The notes below the pieces were generated by a model that had not been told where the DNA came from, made no database searches, and worked only from the letters and a program-made list of their open reading frames with translations. The position numbers and the translations under genes were made by a program. Shown here one piece after another: positions 18,681-27,467 of a stretch of DNA of 39,925 nucleotides (position 1 is the stretch's first letter; each line of letters begins with the position of its first letter). This DNA is from an uncultured delta proteobacterium (lineage in GTDB: Bacteria; Myxococcota_A; Polyangia; Polyangiales; Ga0077539): contig CAIMWA010000216.1 in NCBI GenBank assembly GCA_903845045.1, positions 1 through 39,925 of the forward strand, given 5' to 3'.

Positions 18681-20090
18681 TCAGATGCCCGCCGACGGGC
18701 CGCGTGCGACCGCGACGGCCCGCGCCCGGAGCAGCGAAGCGAGCGCCCGGGCGACCTCGAGCGGGCCCAACCCGAGCTCTCGCGCGATCTCGCGCCCCGT
18801 CCGTTCACCGTCCACGGCGGAGACCACGCGACGCGCGACGACGTCGCTCATCGAAGCACTTAGCGAAGCGTCGCGGCCCGAGACCGCCTGGTCGAGCGAA
18901 ACCACCGCGTCGAGTGCCTCCCACTCTGCGGAGCGCGCCGCGGCGGTTTGGACGCACTCCTCGGCAGCGATCGCCAACGCGGCGTCGCCGACGGCGAGGG
19001 TCTCCCCGGGCACGAAGCGAAAGCGACCGCCGAGCCACCGGGATGCCTCGGCGAAGAGCTCGAGGGTCTGCGCGCGGAGAGCCGCAGCGAGGTCGTCGGG
19101 CTCCACCCGGCGCGCTGCGACGAGCGCCCTGCCGAGGGGCTGCCCGCGCGCGCTCCCCGACGCGATGAACGCATCGAGGTCGCCGCGTCCCAACGCGTCG
19201 CCGGACACCAGGTAGCGTCCGAGGCGGTACTCGGCACCGACTCCGGCTCCGACGACCTGGTCGACGAGACCGGGGCGCAGCGCGATCTCGACGCCCACGG
19301 CACCTCCGCGAGCCGACCGTTCGGCGCGGAGCACGCCGGCCAGCCCAGACGCGTTCGCGAGCCTCAGCACGTCGGCGAGGGACACCACGCCGAGCGTGCC
19401 TTCGAACCCCGTGGCGCCTCGGAGCGACGGATCCATCGCGCGGATCTCGCGCGCGAGGTCGGCCGCCACGGTCGGCGTCACGTGGTGCCGGAACGCATGG
19501 AAGAGAAGGTCGTCGTGCGCCGCCACGCCGGCCTCGAGGACCTCGCGCACCGCCGCGCCCAGATGCTCCACGAGCAGCGCCGCGAAGCGATCGCGCGACG
19601 CCTCGGGTCCGCCCGCCCAGCGCGCGATCCGGGCCGCCCGCGGCCCCGACATGGGTGTCGACGACTCGGGCTCGCGCTGCGGCGGCGCGGCGGCGACCAC
19701 GGGCACCTCCGCCGGCCTTCGCGGACGGGCCAGCGCGTCGGCCACGGCATCACGAAGCGCACGCCCGGAGAACGGCTTCGCGAGCGAGGCTGCGGCACCG
19801 AGCGAGTCTACGACGGACGCGCTCAGAGCCTCGGCCCGAGGGGAAGTCCAGACGATGGGCGTCGCTGCGGTGACGGCCCGCGCACGAAGGCCGCGCACGA
19901 CGTCGGCGCCGCTCATCCGCGGGAGGATCTCGTCGACGACGACGAGGTCGAAGGCTCCGCCCTCGGTGCGCGCCAACGCATCGGCACCGTCCCCCGACGT
20001 CTCGACGGCGAAGCCCGCGTCGCGGAGTTCGGCCTCGACGAGGCGCCGCACGGTGACGGCGTCGTCCACCACGAGGATCCGCACGGTCAC
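18681..20090 (-). CDS. Response regulator with receiver and DUF4388 (PatA-type) domains
   Basis: This 469-residue protein begins with a CheY-like receiver (1-120). The acidic pair is Asp9-Asp10, the phosphoacceptor is Asp53 (in [13 protein letters not shown]), the switch Thr is in [10 protein letters not shown] and the conserved lysine is in LAKPF. A variable linker (125-225) follows. A DUF4388/PatA-like region comes next (about 228-390: [24 protein letters not shown], then [11 protein letters not shown] and [13 protein letters not shown]). A short helical C-terminus ([20 protein letters not shown]) may be a winged-helix-like module. DUF4388 regulators are common in myxobacteria and act through protein contacts rather than classical DNA binding. 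The start is the GTG at 20090, with GGGA upstream; an in-frame GTG two codons later is possible. It heads the minus-strand run and is divergent from pyrR. A good promoter lies 47-76 bp upstream. Confidence 0.9.
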   Translation of the reverse strand: MTVRILVVDDAVTVRRLVEAELRDAGFAVETSGDGADALARTEGGAFDLVVVDEILPRMSGADVVRGLRARAVTAATPIVWTSPRAEALSASVVDSLGAAASLAKPFSGRALRDAVADALARPRRPAEVPVVAAAPPQREPESSTPMSGPRAARIARWAGGPEASRDRFAALLVEHLGAAVREVLEAGVAAHDDLLFHAFRHHVTPTVAADLAREIRAMDPSLRGATGFEGTLGVVSLADVLRLANASGLAGVLRAERSARGGAVGVEIALRPGLVDQVVGAGVGAEYRLGRYLVSGDALGRGDLDAFIASGSARGQPLGRALVAARRVEPDDLAAALRAQTLELFAEASRWLGGRFRFVPGETLAVGDAALAIAAEECVQTAAARSAEWEALDAVVSLDQAVSGRDASLSASMSDVVARRVVSAVDGERTGREIARELGLGPLEVARALASLLRARAVAVARGPSAGI

Positions 20091-20136
20091 GCCCTGGTCC
20101 CGGCGGTCTGCGTTGGTGTCCGACCCATGCGCGAGC

Positions 20137-20166
20137 GTTATCGGGCGGCGGCCTCGCCGCGGTCAA
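20137..20166 (-). promoter_or_regulatory. Predicted sigma-70-type promoter of the response regulator run
   Basis: On the minus strand TTGACC (complement of 20161-20166) is followed after 18 nt by GATAAC (complement of 20137-20142). These match the -35 consensus at five of six positions and the -10 at four of six. The start codon at 20090 lies 47 nt past the -10. The 18-nt spacer is itself an imperfect GC palindrome (GCGGC...GCCGC). Confidence 0.5.
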
Positions 20167-20182
20167 GACGAGGTGCGCGTTG

Positions 20183-20201
20183 CGGCGGGACCGTCCCGCC
20201 G
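20183..20201. promoter_or_regulatory. 19-bp near-perfect palindrome upstream of pyrR
   Basis: CGGCGGGAC at 20183-20191 and GTCCCGCCG at 20193-20201 are perfect reverse complements around one central base, ending 16 bp before the pyrR ATG. As DNA it is a good candidate operator. As RNA it would fold into an 8-bp stem with a 3-nt loop. A weak promoter reading (TTGCGG at 20180-20185, then TCTATG at 20202-20207) would place the palindrome in the spacer and make the pyrR message almost leaderless. No Shine-Dalgarno sequence is visible between palindrome and ATG. Confidence 0.5.
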
Positions 20202-20217
20202 TCTATGGTCCGCCGCG

Positions 20218-20784
20218 ATGTCTCCGAGCCCCACGAACGCCGCCCGCGTGGTCATGGACGAGGGAGCCGTCGCCGACGCCCTCCGACGCATCGCCGCAGA
20301 GATCGTCGCGCGCGCCCCGGCCGCACCGGGTCCGGTGCTCGTCGCCGTGCGCCGTGGAGGCATTCCCCTCGCCGCTCGGCTTCGGGCGCTGCTCGGGCAG
20401 GACGTGCCCGTCGGGAGCGTCGACATCACGCTCTACCGCGACGACGCCGCGACGGCGCTTCCCAACCCTCAGATCGGCCGCAGCGAGATCCCCTTCGACG
20501 TCGACGGCCGCCGCGTCGTCCTCGTGGACGACGTGCTCTTCACGGGCCGCACCACCCGCGCCGCCATCGATGCCGTGATGGACTACGGTCGGCCGCGCGC
20601 CATCGAGCTCGCGGTGCTCGTCGATCGGGGTCACCGCGAGCTCCCGATCCAGGCCGACTACGTCGGTCTGCGCCTCGCGACCGCGGCGGACGAGCGCGTC
20701 GAGGTCGTCGCCGATGGCGAGGCCGAGTCCGCGACGGTGCGGGTCGAGGTGCGCGGCCCCCGGGCCGCCGAGGAGCCTTCATGA
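20218..20784 (+). CDS. pyrR: PyrR: pyrimidine operon regulator / uracil phosphoribosyltransferase family
   Basis: This 188-residue phosphoribosyltransferase-fold protein has the PRPP-binding signature [20 protein letters not shown] near residues 100-119, an upstream RRGG loop ([13 protein letters not shown]) and the PyrR-typical segment VDITLYRDD. In Gram-positive bacteria PyrR senses UMP/PRPP and controls pyr mRNA, and many members also make UMP from uracil. The ATG at 20218 directly precedes recognisable family sequence; an in-frame ATG (MDEGAV) 12 codons later is less likely. The gene overlaps pyrB by 4 bp (ATGA), supporting a pyrR-pyrB operon and coupled translation. A striking palindrome lies just upstream. 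No classical attenuator with a U-tract was seen, so if it regulates, the mechanism here is probably translational or transcriptional at that site. That is inference. Confidence 0.94.
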   Translation: MSPSPTNAARVVMDEGAVADALRRIAAEIVARAPAAPGPVLVAVRRGGIPLAARLRALLGQDVPVGSVDITLYRDDAATALPNPQIGRSEIPFDVDGRRVVLVDDVLFTGRTTRAAIDAVMDYGRPRAIELAVLVDRGHRELPIQADYVGLRLATAADERVEVVADGEAESATVRVEVRGPRAAEEPS

Positions 20785-21743
20785 GCATCGAAGCGCGCGG
20801 CGCGCAGACCGGGCCGGTGCGGCACCTGCTCGGCATCGACGACCTCGACGCCCGCGACATCACGCAGTTTCTCGACACCGCCGAGGTGTTCTTCGGCGTC
20901 TCCACGCGCCGGGTGCGCAAGGTGCCGACGCTGCGCGGCAAGACCATCATCAACCTCTTCTACGAGGCGAGCACCCGCACCCGCACGAGCTTCGAGATCG
21001 CGGGCAAGCGCCTGTCCGCCGACGTGGTGAACGTCTCGGTGAGCACCTCGAGCGTGTCGAAGGGCGAGACGCTGCTCGACACCGTGAAGAACCTCGAGGC
21101 GATGCACCCGGACGTCATCGTGGTGCGGCACTCGGCGTCGGGCGCGCCGCATTTCATCGCTCGCCACACCCGCGCCGGCGTGGTGAACGCGGGTGACGGG
21201 ACCCACGAGCACCCGACGCAGGCGCTGCTCGACGCGTTCACGATCCGGCGCGCGAAGGGGCACCTCGCGGACCTCGTGGTCACCATCGCCGGCGACATCG
21301 CGCACTCCCGGGTCGCGCGATCCAACGCGCTGCTGCTCGCGAAGCTCGGTGCGAAGGTGCGGTTCTGCGCCCCGCGGACGCTGTTGCCCATCGGCGTCGA
21401 GCAGTACGGCGCCGAGGTCTTCGACTCGCTGCGCCCGGCGGTGCGCGGGGCCGACGTCGTGATGATGCTGCGCATCCAGCACGAGCGGCTCACCGAGGCG
21501 CTGATCCCGACGACGCGGGAGTACGCGCGCACCTTCGGTCTCAGCCGCTCGGTGCTCGCCGAGGCCAAGCCCGACGCCATCGTGATGCACCCGGGACCCA
21601 TGAACCGCGGGGTCGAGATCGACGCCGACGTGGCCGACGGCGAGCGCTCGGTGATCCTCGACCAGGTCGAGGCCGGGGTCGCCGTGCGGATGGCGGTGCT
21701 GTACCTCCTCGGCGCCGAGGCGGGCCAGTCGCCGCTCTCGTGA
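20781..21743 (+). CDS. pyrB: Aspartate carbamoyltransferase catalytic subunit
   Basis: This 320-residue enzyme joins carbamoyl phosphate and L-aspartate to give N-carbamoyl-aspartate, the committed step of pyrimidine synthesis. The carbamoyl-phosphate site STRTRTSF is at 64-71. HPTQALLD is at 144-151, followed by the aspartate-domain motif [21 protein letters not shown] and the C-terminal HPGPMNRG. The length is normal for a class B-type catalytic chain. Its start overlaps the pyrR stop (ATGA). No pyrI regulatory chain and no pyrC or pyrC-like gene follows; a desaturase gene comes next after 53 bp, so pyrC must be elsewhere. Regulation through PyrR is suggested by the operon structure. Confidence 0.97.
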   Translation: MSIEARGAQTGPVRHLLGIDDLDARDITQFLDTAEVFFGVSTRRVRKVPTLRGKTIINLFYEASTRTRTSFEIAGKRLSADVVNVSVSTSSVSKGETLLDTVKNLEAMHPDVIVVRHSASGAPHFIARHTRAGVVNAGDGTHEHPTQALLDAFTIRRAKGHLADLVVTIAGDIAHSRVARSNALLLAKLGAKVRFCAPRTLLPIGVEQYGAEVFDSLRPAVRGADVVMMLRIQHERLTEALIPTTREYARTFGLSRSVLAEAKPDAIVMHPGPMNRGVEIDADVADGERSVILDQVEAGVAVRMAVLYLLGAEAGQSPLS

Positions 21744-21796
21744 TCGACGGGCGGCGGCCCTTGCTGCGCCCCCATGACGGTGTGTAGAAGCGCGCG

Positions 21797-22828
21797 GTGA
21801 CCACCGCGAACATGGACCTCGCCAACGTGCCCGCGCCGCCCCGCCCGGGTCTCGATCAACGCCTCGCGTCGATGATCGTCGATCCGCGAGACCTGCCGTT
21901 CGTCTACCTGATCCTGCAGTGCCTCGCGCTGGCGGCGCTGGGGGTGGGTCTGTTCTTCGCGGGGCCGTGGTTCTGGTACCTCGCGCCGCTCTACTGGGTC
22001 GCGCTGCTCGTGGGCCTCGAGGACCGCTTCATCCTCATGCTGCACTGCACGTCACACCGGCAGCTCTTCAAGGCCGAGCACCGGCACCTGAACTACGTGA
22101 TCCCTTGGATCGTCGGCCCTTTCTTCGGCGAGACGCCGGAGACGTATTTCGCGCACCACATGGGCATGCACCACCCCGAGAACAACCTCGCGGGCGACGG
22201 CTCGTCGACGATGAAGTACCGCCGCGACCGCCTCGCGCACTGGCTTCAGTACGCGGGCACGTTCATGGTCGCCGGCCTGCCGCTGCTCGCGCTCTACCAC
22301 CTGCGCAAGGGCAACAAGAAGATGCTCGCGCGCCTCCTCGTAGGAGAGCTCAGCTTCATCGCGATGGTGTCGGCGCTCTGCACTTTCAACGCGCGCGCGG
22401 CGCTGGCGGTCTTCGTGTTCCCGGTGATCGCGGTGCGCATCCTGATGATGGCCGGCAACTGGGCGCAGCACGCCTTCGTCGACCTCGCGGACGGCGGCAA
22501 CCCGTACCGAAACAGCATCACGTGCATCAACACCCGGTACAACCGCCGCTGCTTCAACGACGGCTACCACATCCACCATCACGTCAAGGCGCGCTGCCAC
22601 TGGAGCGAGCTTCCCGAAGAGTTCGAGACGAACAAGGAGGAGTACGGCCGTCAGGACGCCGTCGTCTTCGAAGGCGTCGACTTCTTCCAGGTGTGGATGC
22701 TGCTCATGGCCCAGCGGTGGACGACGCTCGCGAAGCACTTCGTGCAGCTCCCGGGGGCGCCGGTGCGCGACCAGGCCGCGGTCATCGCGTTCCTGCAGCA
22801 GCGCTCGCGCCCGTCGACGGCCGACTGA
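21797..22828 (+). CDS. Membrane fatty acid desaturase family protein
   Basis: This 343-residue integral membrane di-iron enzyme has three histidine boxes: HCTSH (83-87), HHMGMHH (120-126) and HIHHH (258-262, within GYHIHHHVKARCHW). Hydrophobic segments at about 35-73 (two helices), 155-175 and 185-215 flank the boxes, as in acyl-lipid desaturases. The reaction is probably oxygen-dependent introduction of a double bond into a fatty acyl chain. Regiospecificity cannot be told; hydroxylase or carotene-oxidising relatives share the boxes. The start is the GTG at 21797; an in-frame ATG at 21812 (MDLANV) is an alternative. It follows pyrB on the same strand after 53 bp and converges with the RNA methyltransferase gene, 12 bp between stops. 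Confidence 0.92.
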   Translation: MTTANMDLANVPAPPRPGLDQRLASMIVDPRDLPFVYLILQCLALAALGVGLFFAGPWFWYLAPLYWVALLVGLEDRFILMLHCTSHRQLFKAEHRHLNYVIPWIVGPFFGETPETYFAHHMGMHHPENNLAGDGSSTMKYRRDRLAHWLQYAGTFMVAGLPLLALYHLRKGNKKMLARLLVGELSFIAMVSALCTFNARAALAVFVFPVIAVRILMMAGNWAQHAFVDLADGGNPYRNSITCINTRYNRRCFNDGYHIHHHVKARCHWSELPEEFETNKEEYGRQDAVVFEGVDFFQVWMLLMAQRWTTLAKHFVQLPGAPVRDQAAVIAFLQQRSRPSTAD

Positions 22829-22844
22829 GCGCGGACCGCGTCAG
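22825..22844. terminator. Stem-loop spanning facing stop codons (possible bidirectional terminator)
   Basis: CTGA (22825-22828) pairs with TCAG (22841-22844), then after one bulged G, CGCG pairs with CGCG around a GAC loop. The stem base contains the TGA of the desaturase gene and the TGA of the opposing methyltransferase gene. It is 8 bp with one bulge and no T-tract on either side, so termination activity is uncertain. Confidence 0.28.
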
Positions 22845-23401
22845 CCTTCGTCGCCGAGCAGGCGATCGAGGATGATGGCCACGGCGCAGCGCACGGGCAG
22901 GTGGTTGTATCCGTGCGGACGCACCGGCGCGAGGTGCCGGTCGGCGCGGTCGAGGATGCGATCGGCGAGGCCGTAGCCCGTGCCGAACACCAGCAGCCAC
23001 GGCCCGTCGCCCGAGGACATTTCTTCACGGAGCGCGCCGTAGGAGAGCGCGTCGTCGCGACCCCGCGCCGCCGTGGTGACGACCTTTGGCGGCGCTCCCT
23101 CGCGGGCCGTGACGTCGGCCACCGCGGCCTCGAGAGACGCGACGTCGTCGACGATGGAGAGCGCGTCGGTGCGCTCGGGCACGCGCTCGCCGCCGCGCCC
23201 TTCGCGCCAGTATCCGAGGATGTGCCGCACGAGATCGCGCTGCGCCGTCACCGGCGTCACGACGTAGTAGCGCGCCACGCCGAAGGTGCGGGCCGTGCGC
23301 GCGATGTCGTGCACGTCGAGGTTCGTCACCGACGTGGTGATCTCGTCGCCGGAGCGGCCCCGCACGGGATGGTGGACGAGCGCGAGGTAGAGGCCCTTCA
23401 C
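22841..23401 (-). CDS. SPOUT-type SAM-dependent RNA methyltransferase (Methyltrn_RNA_4 family)
   Basis: This 186-residue protein matches the family of small RNA methyltransferases often encoded next to trmD. Visible motifs are [17 protein letters not shown] (residues about 24-40), [36 protein letters not shown] and the C-terminal [20 protein letters not shown], which form the knotted SAM site in this family. The RNA target is not known from the sequence; a role in tRNA or rRNA modification is inferred from fold and neighbours. The start is the GTG at 23401, overlapping the trmD stop by 4 bp (GTGA). It ends the rpsP-khpA-rimM-trmD operon at the place where rplS often stands in other bacteria. 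Confidence 0.88.
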   Translation of the reverse strand: MKGLYLALVHHPVRGRSGDEITTSVTNLDVHDIARTARTFGVARYYVVTPVTAQRDLVRHILGYWREGRGGERVPERTDALSIVDDVASLEAAVADVTAREGAPPKVVTTAARGRDDALSYGALREEMSSGDGPWLLVFGTGYGLADRILDRADRHLAPVRPHGYNHLPVRCAVAIILDRLLGDEG

Positions 23402-24123
23402 GGCTCCTCCGCGGCGAGCAGCTTGCGGTCGACGTCGGTCAGCGGGAGGCGCTCGATGAGGTCGGGACGACGGTCGCGGGTGCGCCGCAGCGAGTGCCAG
23501 CGACGCCACCGTGCGACGCGGGCGTGGTCGCCGTTGCGCAGCACCTCGGGCACCGGCGCCCCCCGGAATTCGGCAGGCCGGGTGTACTGCGGGTACTCGA
23601 GAAGCCCGTCGGCGCCGTGGGACTCGGTGGTGGCGCTCTCGGCGTTGCCGAGCGCGCCGGGGAGCAGCCGCACCACGGCGTCGAGGATCGCCAGCGCTGC
23701 CGGCTCGCCGCCCGTCAACACGAAGTCGCCCAGCGAGAGTTCGTCGTCGACATAAGGACGCACGCGCTCGTCGAAGCCCTCGTAGCGACCGCACACGAGG
23801 GCGAGCGACGGGAGGGCGCTGAGCTCCTGCGCGATGGCCTGCGTGAAGGGCCGGCCAACAGGGCTGAGGAGGATGCGTCGTGGCGGGGGGCCGGGGATCG
23901 ACTCGATGGCTTCGACGAGCGGCGGGGCCATCATCACCATGCCGCTTCCGCCGCCGTAGGGAGCGTCGTCGACGGCGCGGTGGCGCCCGATGCCGTGGTC
24001 ACGGATCTGCACCGTGTGGAAGCGCACGAGCCCCTGCTGCGCAGCGCGTCCGACGATGCTCGCGCGGCAGAAGGTGTCGAGGATCTCCGGGAAGAGGGCG
24101 ACGATCCAGACGTCCACGGTCAC
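23398..24123 (-). CDS. trmD: tRNA (guanine-N1)-methyltransferase
   Basis: This 241-residue SPOUT enzyme makes m1G37 in tRNAs, using S-adenosylmethionine, and prevents +1 frameshifting. Motifs in order are the N-terminal [48 protein letters not shown], the SAM-knot segments [12 protein letters not shown] and [16 protein letters not shown], then [24 protein letters not shown], in which the asparagine-glycine-aspartate turn is conserved. The start is the GTG at 24123, overlapping the rimM stop (GTGA); a second GTG at 24117 is possible. The length is typical. It lies within the ribosome and tRNA maturation operon. Confidence 0.97.
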   Translation of the reverse strand: MTVDVWIVALFPEILDTFCRASIVGRAAQQGLVRFHTVQIRDHGIGRHRAVDDAPYGGGSGMVMMAPPLVEAIESIPGPPPRRILLSPVGRPFTQAIAQELSALPSLALVCGRYEGFDERVRPYVDDELSLGDFVLTGGEPAALAILDAVVRLLPGALGNAESATTESHGADGLLEYPQYTRPAEFRGAPVPEVLRNGDHARVARWRRWHSLRRTRDRRPDLIERLPLTDVDRKLLAAEEP

Positions 24124-24641
24124 TCCGCCGCGGCGCCGTCGGCGAGGCGCACCACGCCCGCCGCGACGTCGAGCGATGCGACGTGCACCTCGGTCACCGG
24201 CACCTCGACCTCGCCGTCGGCGGTGCGCACGAGCAGCGCGTCCACCGACGGGTACGCGATGACGCGGAGGACCTCGCCCACGCGCTCGCCCGCGGCGTCG
24301 TAGACCACGCAGCCAGGCACGTCGCAGTGGTAGTACTCGCCCTCGCCCAGCGGCGGCAGATCGCCGCGACGAACGGCGACCTCGGCCCCCACCAGCGCCT
24401 CGGCGCCGGTACGGTCCACCACCGTCGCGAGGTTCAGGGTCCAACCGCTGCCGTCGCGCACGAAGCTCGCGACCTCGAAGGATCGCGTGCCCAAGCCCTC
24501 ACGCGACACCCTCACCGCGACGCCTGCGCGGAGCGATGCGATGGCCACGTTGTGCGGCCGCAGCCGAAGCGCGCCGCGCAAGCCCTTGGGCGTGCCAACC
24601 AGACCGACCGGGATCCATCGGGAAACATCGATGCGAGACAT
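24120..24641 (-). CDS. rimM: Ribosome maturation factor RimM
   Basis: This 173-residue 30S assembly factor binds S19 and helps mature the head of the small subunit. The N-terminal RimM beta-barrel carries the family motif [18 protein letters not shown] near residue 12. A PRC-barrel starts near 100 with [14 protein letters not shown], and ends with [19 protein letters not shown]. The ATG at 24641 has a CCGGAGCG stretch upstream. It sits between khpA and trmD with a 24-bp gap before it and a 4-bp overlap after it, the usual gene order for this operon. Confidence 0.95.
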   Translation of the reverse strand: MSRIDVSRWIPVGLVGTPKGLRGALRLRPHNVAIASLRAGVAVRVSREGLGTRSFEVASFVRDGSGWTLNLATVVDRTGAEALVGAEVAVRRGDLPPLGEGEYYHCDVPGCVVYDAAGERVGEVLRVIAYPSVDALLVRTADGEVEVPVTEVHVASLDVAAGVVRLADGAAAE

Positions 24642-24665
24642 CGTCGCGGGACGCTCCGGTCTCGC

Positions 24666-24908
24666 TCAGTCTTCGACGATGTTCAGGAGGACCCGGCGGC
24701 TGGCGTTCGCCGTGGCGGCGGCGAGCACGGTGCGCAGGGCCCGGGCGGTCTGGCCGCGGCGGCCGATGATCTTGCCGAGGTCTTCGGGCGCGACGCGCAG
24801 CTCGATGACCGACGCGCCGTCTCGCATCGACTCGGCCACGCGCACCGCCTCAGGCTTGTCGACGAGGGCGCGCGCGAGGTGGCGCACGATGAGGAACGGG
24901 TCGGCCAT
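24666..24908 (-). CDS. khpA: KH-domain RNA-binding protein KhpA
   Basis: This 80-residue single KH-domain protein has the GxxG RNA-contact loop IIGRRGQTARALR (residues about 46-58) and the ending RRVLLNIVED. KhpA-type proteins bind many RNAs and are encoded between rpsP and rimM across bacteria; they often partner with KhpB/Jag. The start ATG at 24908 lies 16 bp after the rpsP stop. Nothing is unusual in length or composition. Confidence 0.94.
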   Translation of the reverse strand: MADPFLIVRHLARALVDKPEAVRVAESMRDGASVIELRVAPEDLGKIIGRRGQTARALRTVLAAATANASRRVLLNIVED

Positions 24909-24924
24909 GGCTACCGTCGAGGTC

Positions 24925-25179
24925 TCAGGACGCCGCGGGCGCCGGGTGGCGCTTCACGAGGTTCGAGACCTCCTCGGAGAGCAGCGCGCCGGTCTTCTGC
25001 CAGTGCGCGAGGCGGTCGCGATCGAGCACGAGCGACTTCGCGGCGTCCTTCGCCCGCGGGTCGTAGAGGCCGATCATCTCGAGATGCTTTCCATCACGCG
25101 GGGAGCGCGAATCGGTGACCACCACCCGGTAGATCGGGGTCTTCTTCGTACCAACGCGCGCGAGCCGGACCTTGACCAT
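24925..25179 (-). CDS. rpsP: 30S ribosomal protein S16
   Basis: This 84-residue protein has the S16 N-terminal signature MVKVRLARVGTKKTPIYRVV followed by VTDSRSPRDGKHLEMIGLYDP. It is a structural component of the 30S body. The ATG at 25179 has a strong AGGAAGG ribosome-binding site (complement of 25190-25196), 10 nt upstream. As the first gene of the operon it is preceded by a good promoter and a leader hairpin. The C-terminus is a little longer than the core fold, as is common. Confidence 0.97.
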   Translation of the reverse strand: MVKVRLARVGTKKTPIYRVVVTDSRSPRDGKHLEMIGLYDPRAKDAAKSLVLDRDRLAHWQKTGALLSEEVSNLVKRHPAPAAS

Positions 25180-25214
25180 GACTGCGTAACCTTCCTAGCG
25201 ATCGACGACACAAG

Positions 25215-25235
25215 CGACGGGGCAGAGACCCGTCG
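25215..25235 (-). other. Perfect hairpin in the rpsP leader
   Basis: CGACGGG (25215-25221) and CCCGTCG (25229-25235) form a perfect 7-bp stem with a 7-nt loop. It lies between the predicted -10 box and the rpsP Shine-Dalgarno sequence, so it would be in the 5' leader of the rpsP-khpA-rimM-trmD mRNA. No plus-strand gene ends nearby, so it is not a terminator for a neighbour. Confidence 0.5.
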
Positions 25236-25244
25236 GGGGCGCGG

Positions 25245-25274
25245 AAACTACCGTCGGCCCTTGGGACTCGTCAA
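25245..25274 (-). promoter_or_regulatory. Predicted sigma-70-type promoter of the rpsP operon
   Basis: On the minus strand TTGACG (complement of 25269-25274) is followed by an 18-nt spacer and TAGTTT (complement of 25245-25250). The -35 matches five of six consensus bases, the -10 three of six, and this is the most A/T-rich hexamer of the gap. The predicted leader is about 55-60 nt long. Confidence 0.5.
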
Positions 25275-25355
25275 GCACCGCTCCCCGCGTCGAGCGTCGG
25301 CCCGCCACCGCGGACCCTTGACGAGGGCGTGCGCTCGGCGTCACTCCGTCGCACG

Positions 25356-27017
<1,662 letters not shown>

Positions 27018-27057
27018 TCTTGCGGTGGGACGTCTGGCGCGGGAACACTGCGCCGCG

Positions 27058-27456
27058 ATGCGCCGTCTCGCGCTCGCTGCCCTCTGCGCCACCTCCGCCG
27101 CGTGCGGTACCACGCTGGGCATGCACGGCACCGTGCGCGCCGAGCCGGGCAGCGTGCAGGAGGGCTACGCGTCGTTCTACAGCGACCGCCTCGCGGGGCA
27201 CGCGACGGCCTCCGGCGACCGCTACGACCCGTCGCAGTACACCGCCGCGCACCGCACCCTCCCCTTCGGCACGCGGGTCTCCGTCCGGCGCGTCGACACC
27301 GGGCGGCAGGTCGAGGTCCGCATCAACGATCGCGGTCCCTTCGCGGGTCCGCGGCGCATCGTGGACCTGTCGCGCGCGGCCGCCGAGGCCCTCGACATGC
27401 TGCGCGCGGGCGTCGTCGCGGTGACCCTCGAGGTGCTCTCGGCGCCGCGGCGCTGA
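27058..27456 (+). CDS. RlpA-like lipoprotein (septal ring lytic transglycosylase family)
   Basis: This 132-residue lipoprotein has the signal MRRLALAALCATSAAC, with lipobox SAAC giving a lipidated cysteine at residue 16. The rest is one double-psi beta-barrel: GYASFYSDRLAGHATASGDRY, TAAHRTLPFGTRVSV, and VRINDRGPF followed by RIVDLSRAAAEALDM. RlpA enzymes cleave glycan strands lacking stem peptides at the division site. Here the residue equivalent to the catalytic Glu of SGE is Asp (SGD), while the His of TAAH and the Asp of INDRGP are kept. There is no SPOR domain, so septal targeting may differ. It lies 40 bp after the cytochrome gene and ends 3 bp from the opposing xanthine dehydrogenase stop. 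Confidence 0.9.
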   Translation: MRRLALAALCATSAACGTTLGMHGTVRAEPGSVQEGYASFYSDRLAGHATASGDRYDPSQYTAAHRTLPFGTRVSVRRVDTGRQVEVRINDRGPFAGPRRIVDLSRAAAEALDMLRAGVVAVTLEVLSAPRR

Positions 27457-27467
27457 CCGTCAGGCGC
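27450..27467. terminator. Stem-loop over facing stops of rlpA-like and xdh genes
   Basis: GCG plus CTGA (27450-27456) pairs with TCAG plus GCGC (27460-27467) around a CCG loop, with one bulged C. Both gene-ending TGA codons lie in the stem. There is no T-tract. The whole space between the two genes is 3 bp, so any transcription stop must act inside the coding ends. Confidence 0.25.

Noticed and set aside
27034..27051. Possible sigma-54 promoter (TGGCGC...CTGC) before the RlpA-like gene
   Set aside because: The GG and GC elements are 12 bp apart and not the required 10 bp, so it does not fit a -24/-12 promoter.
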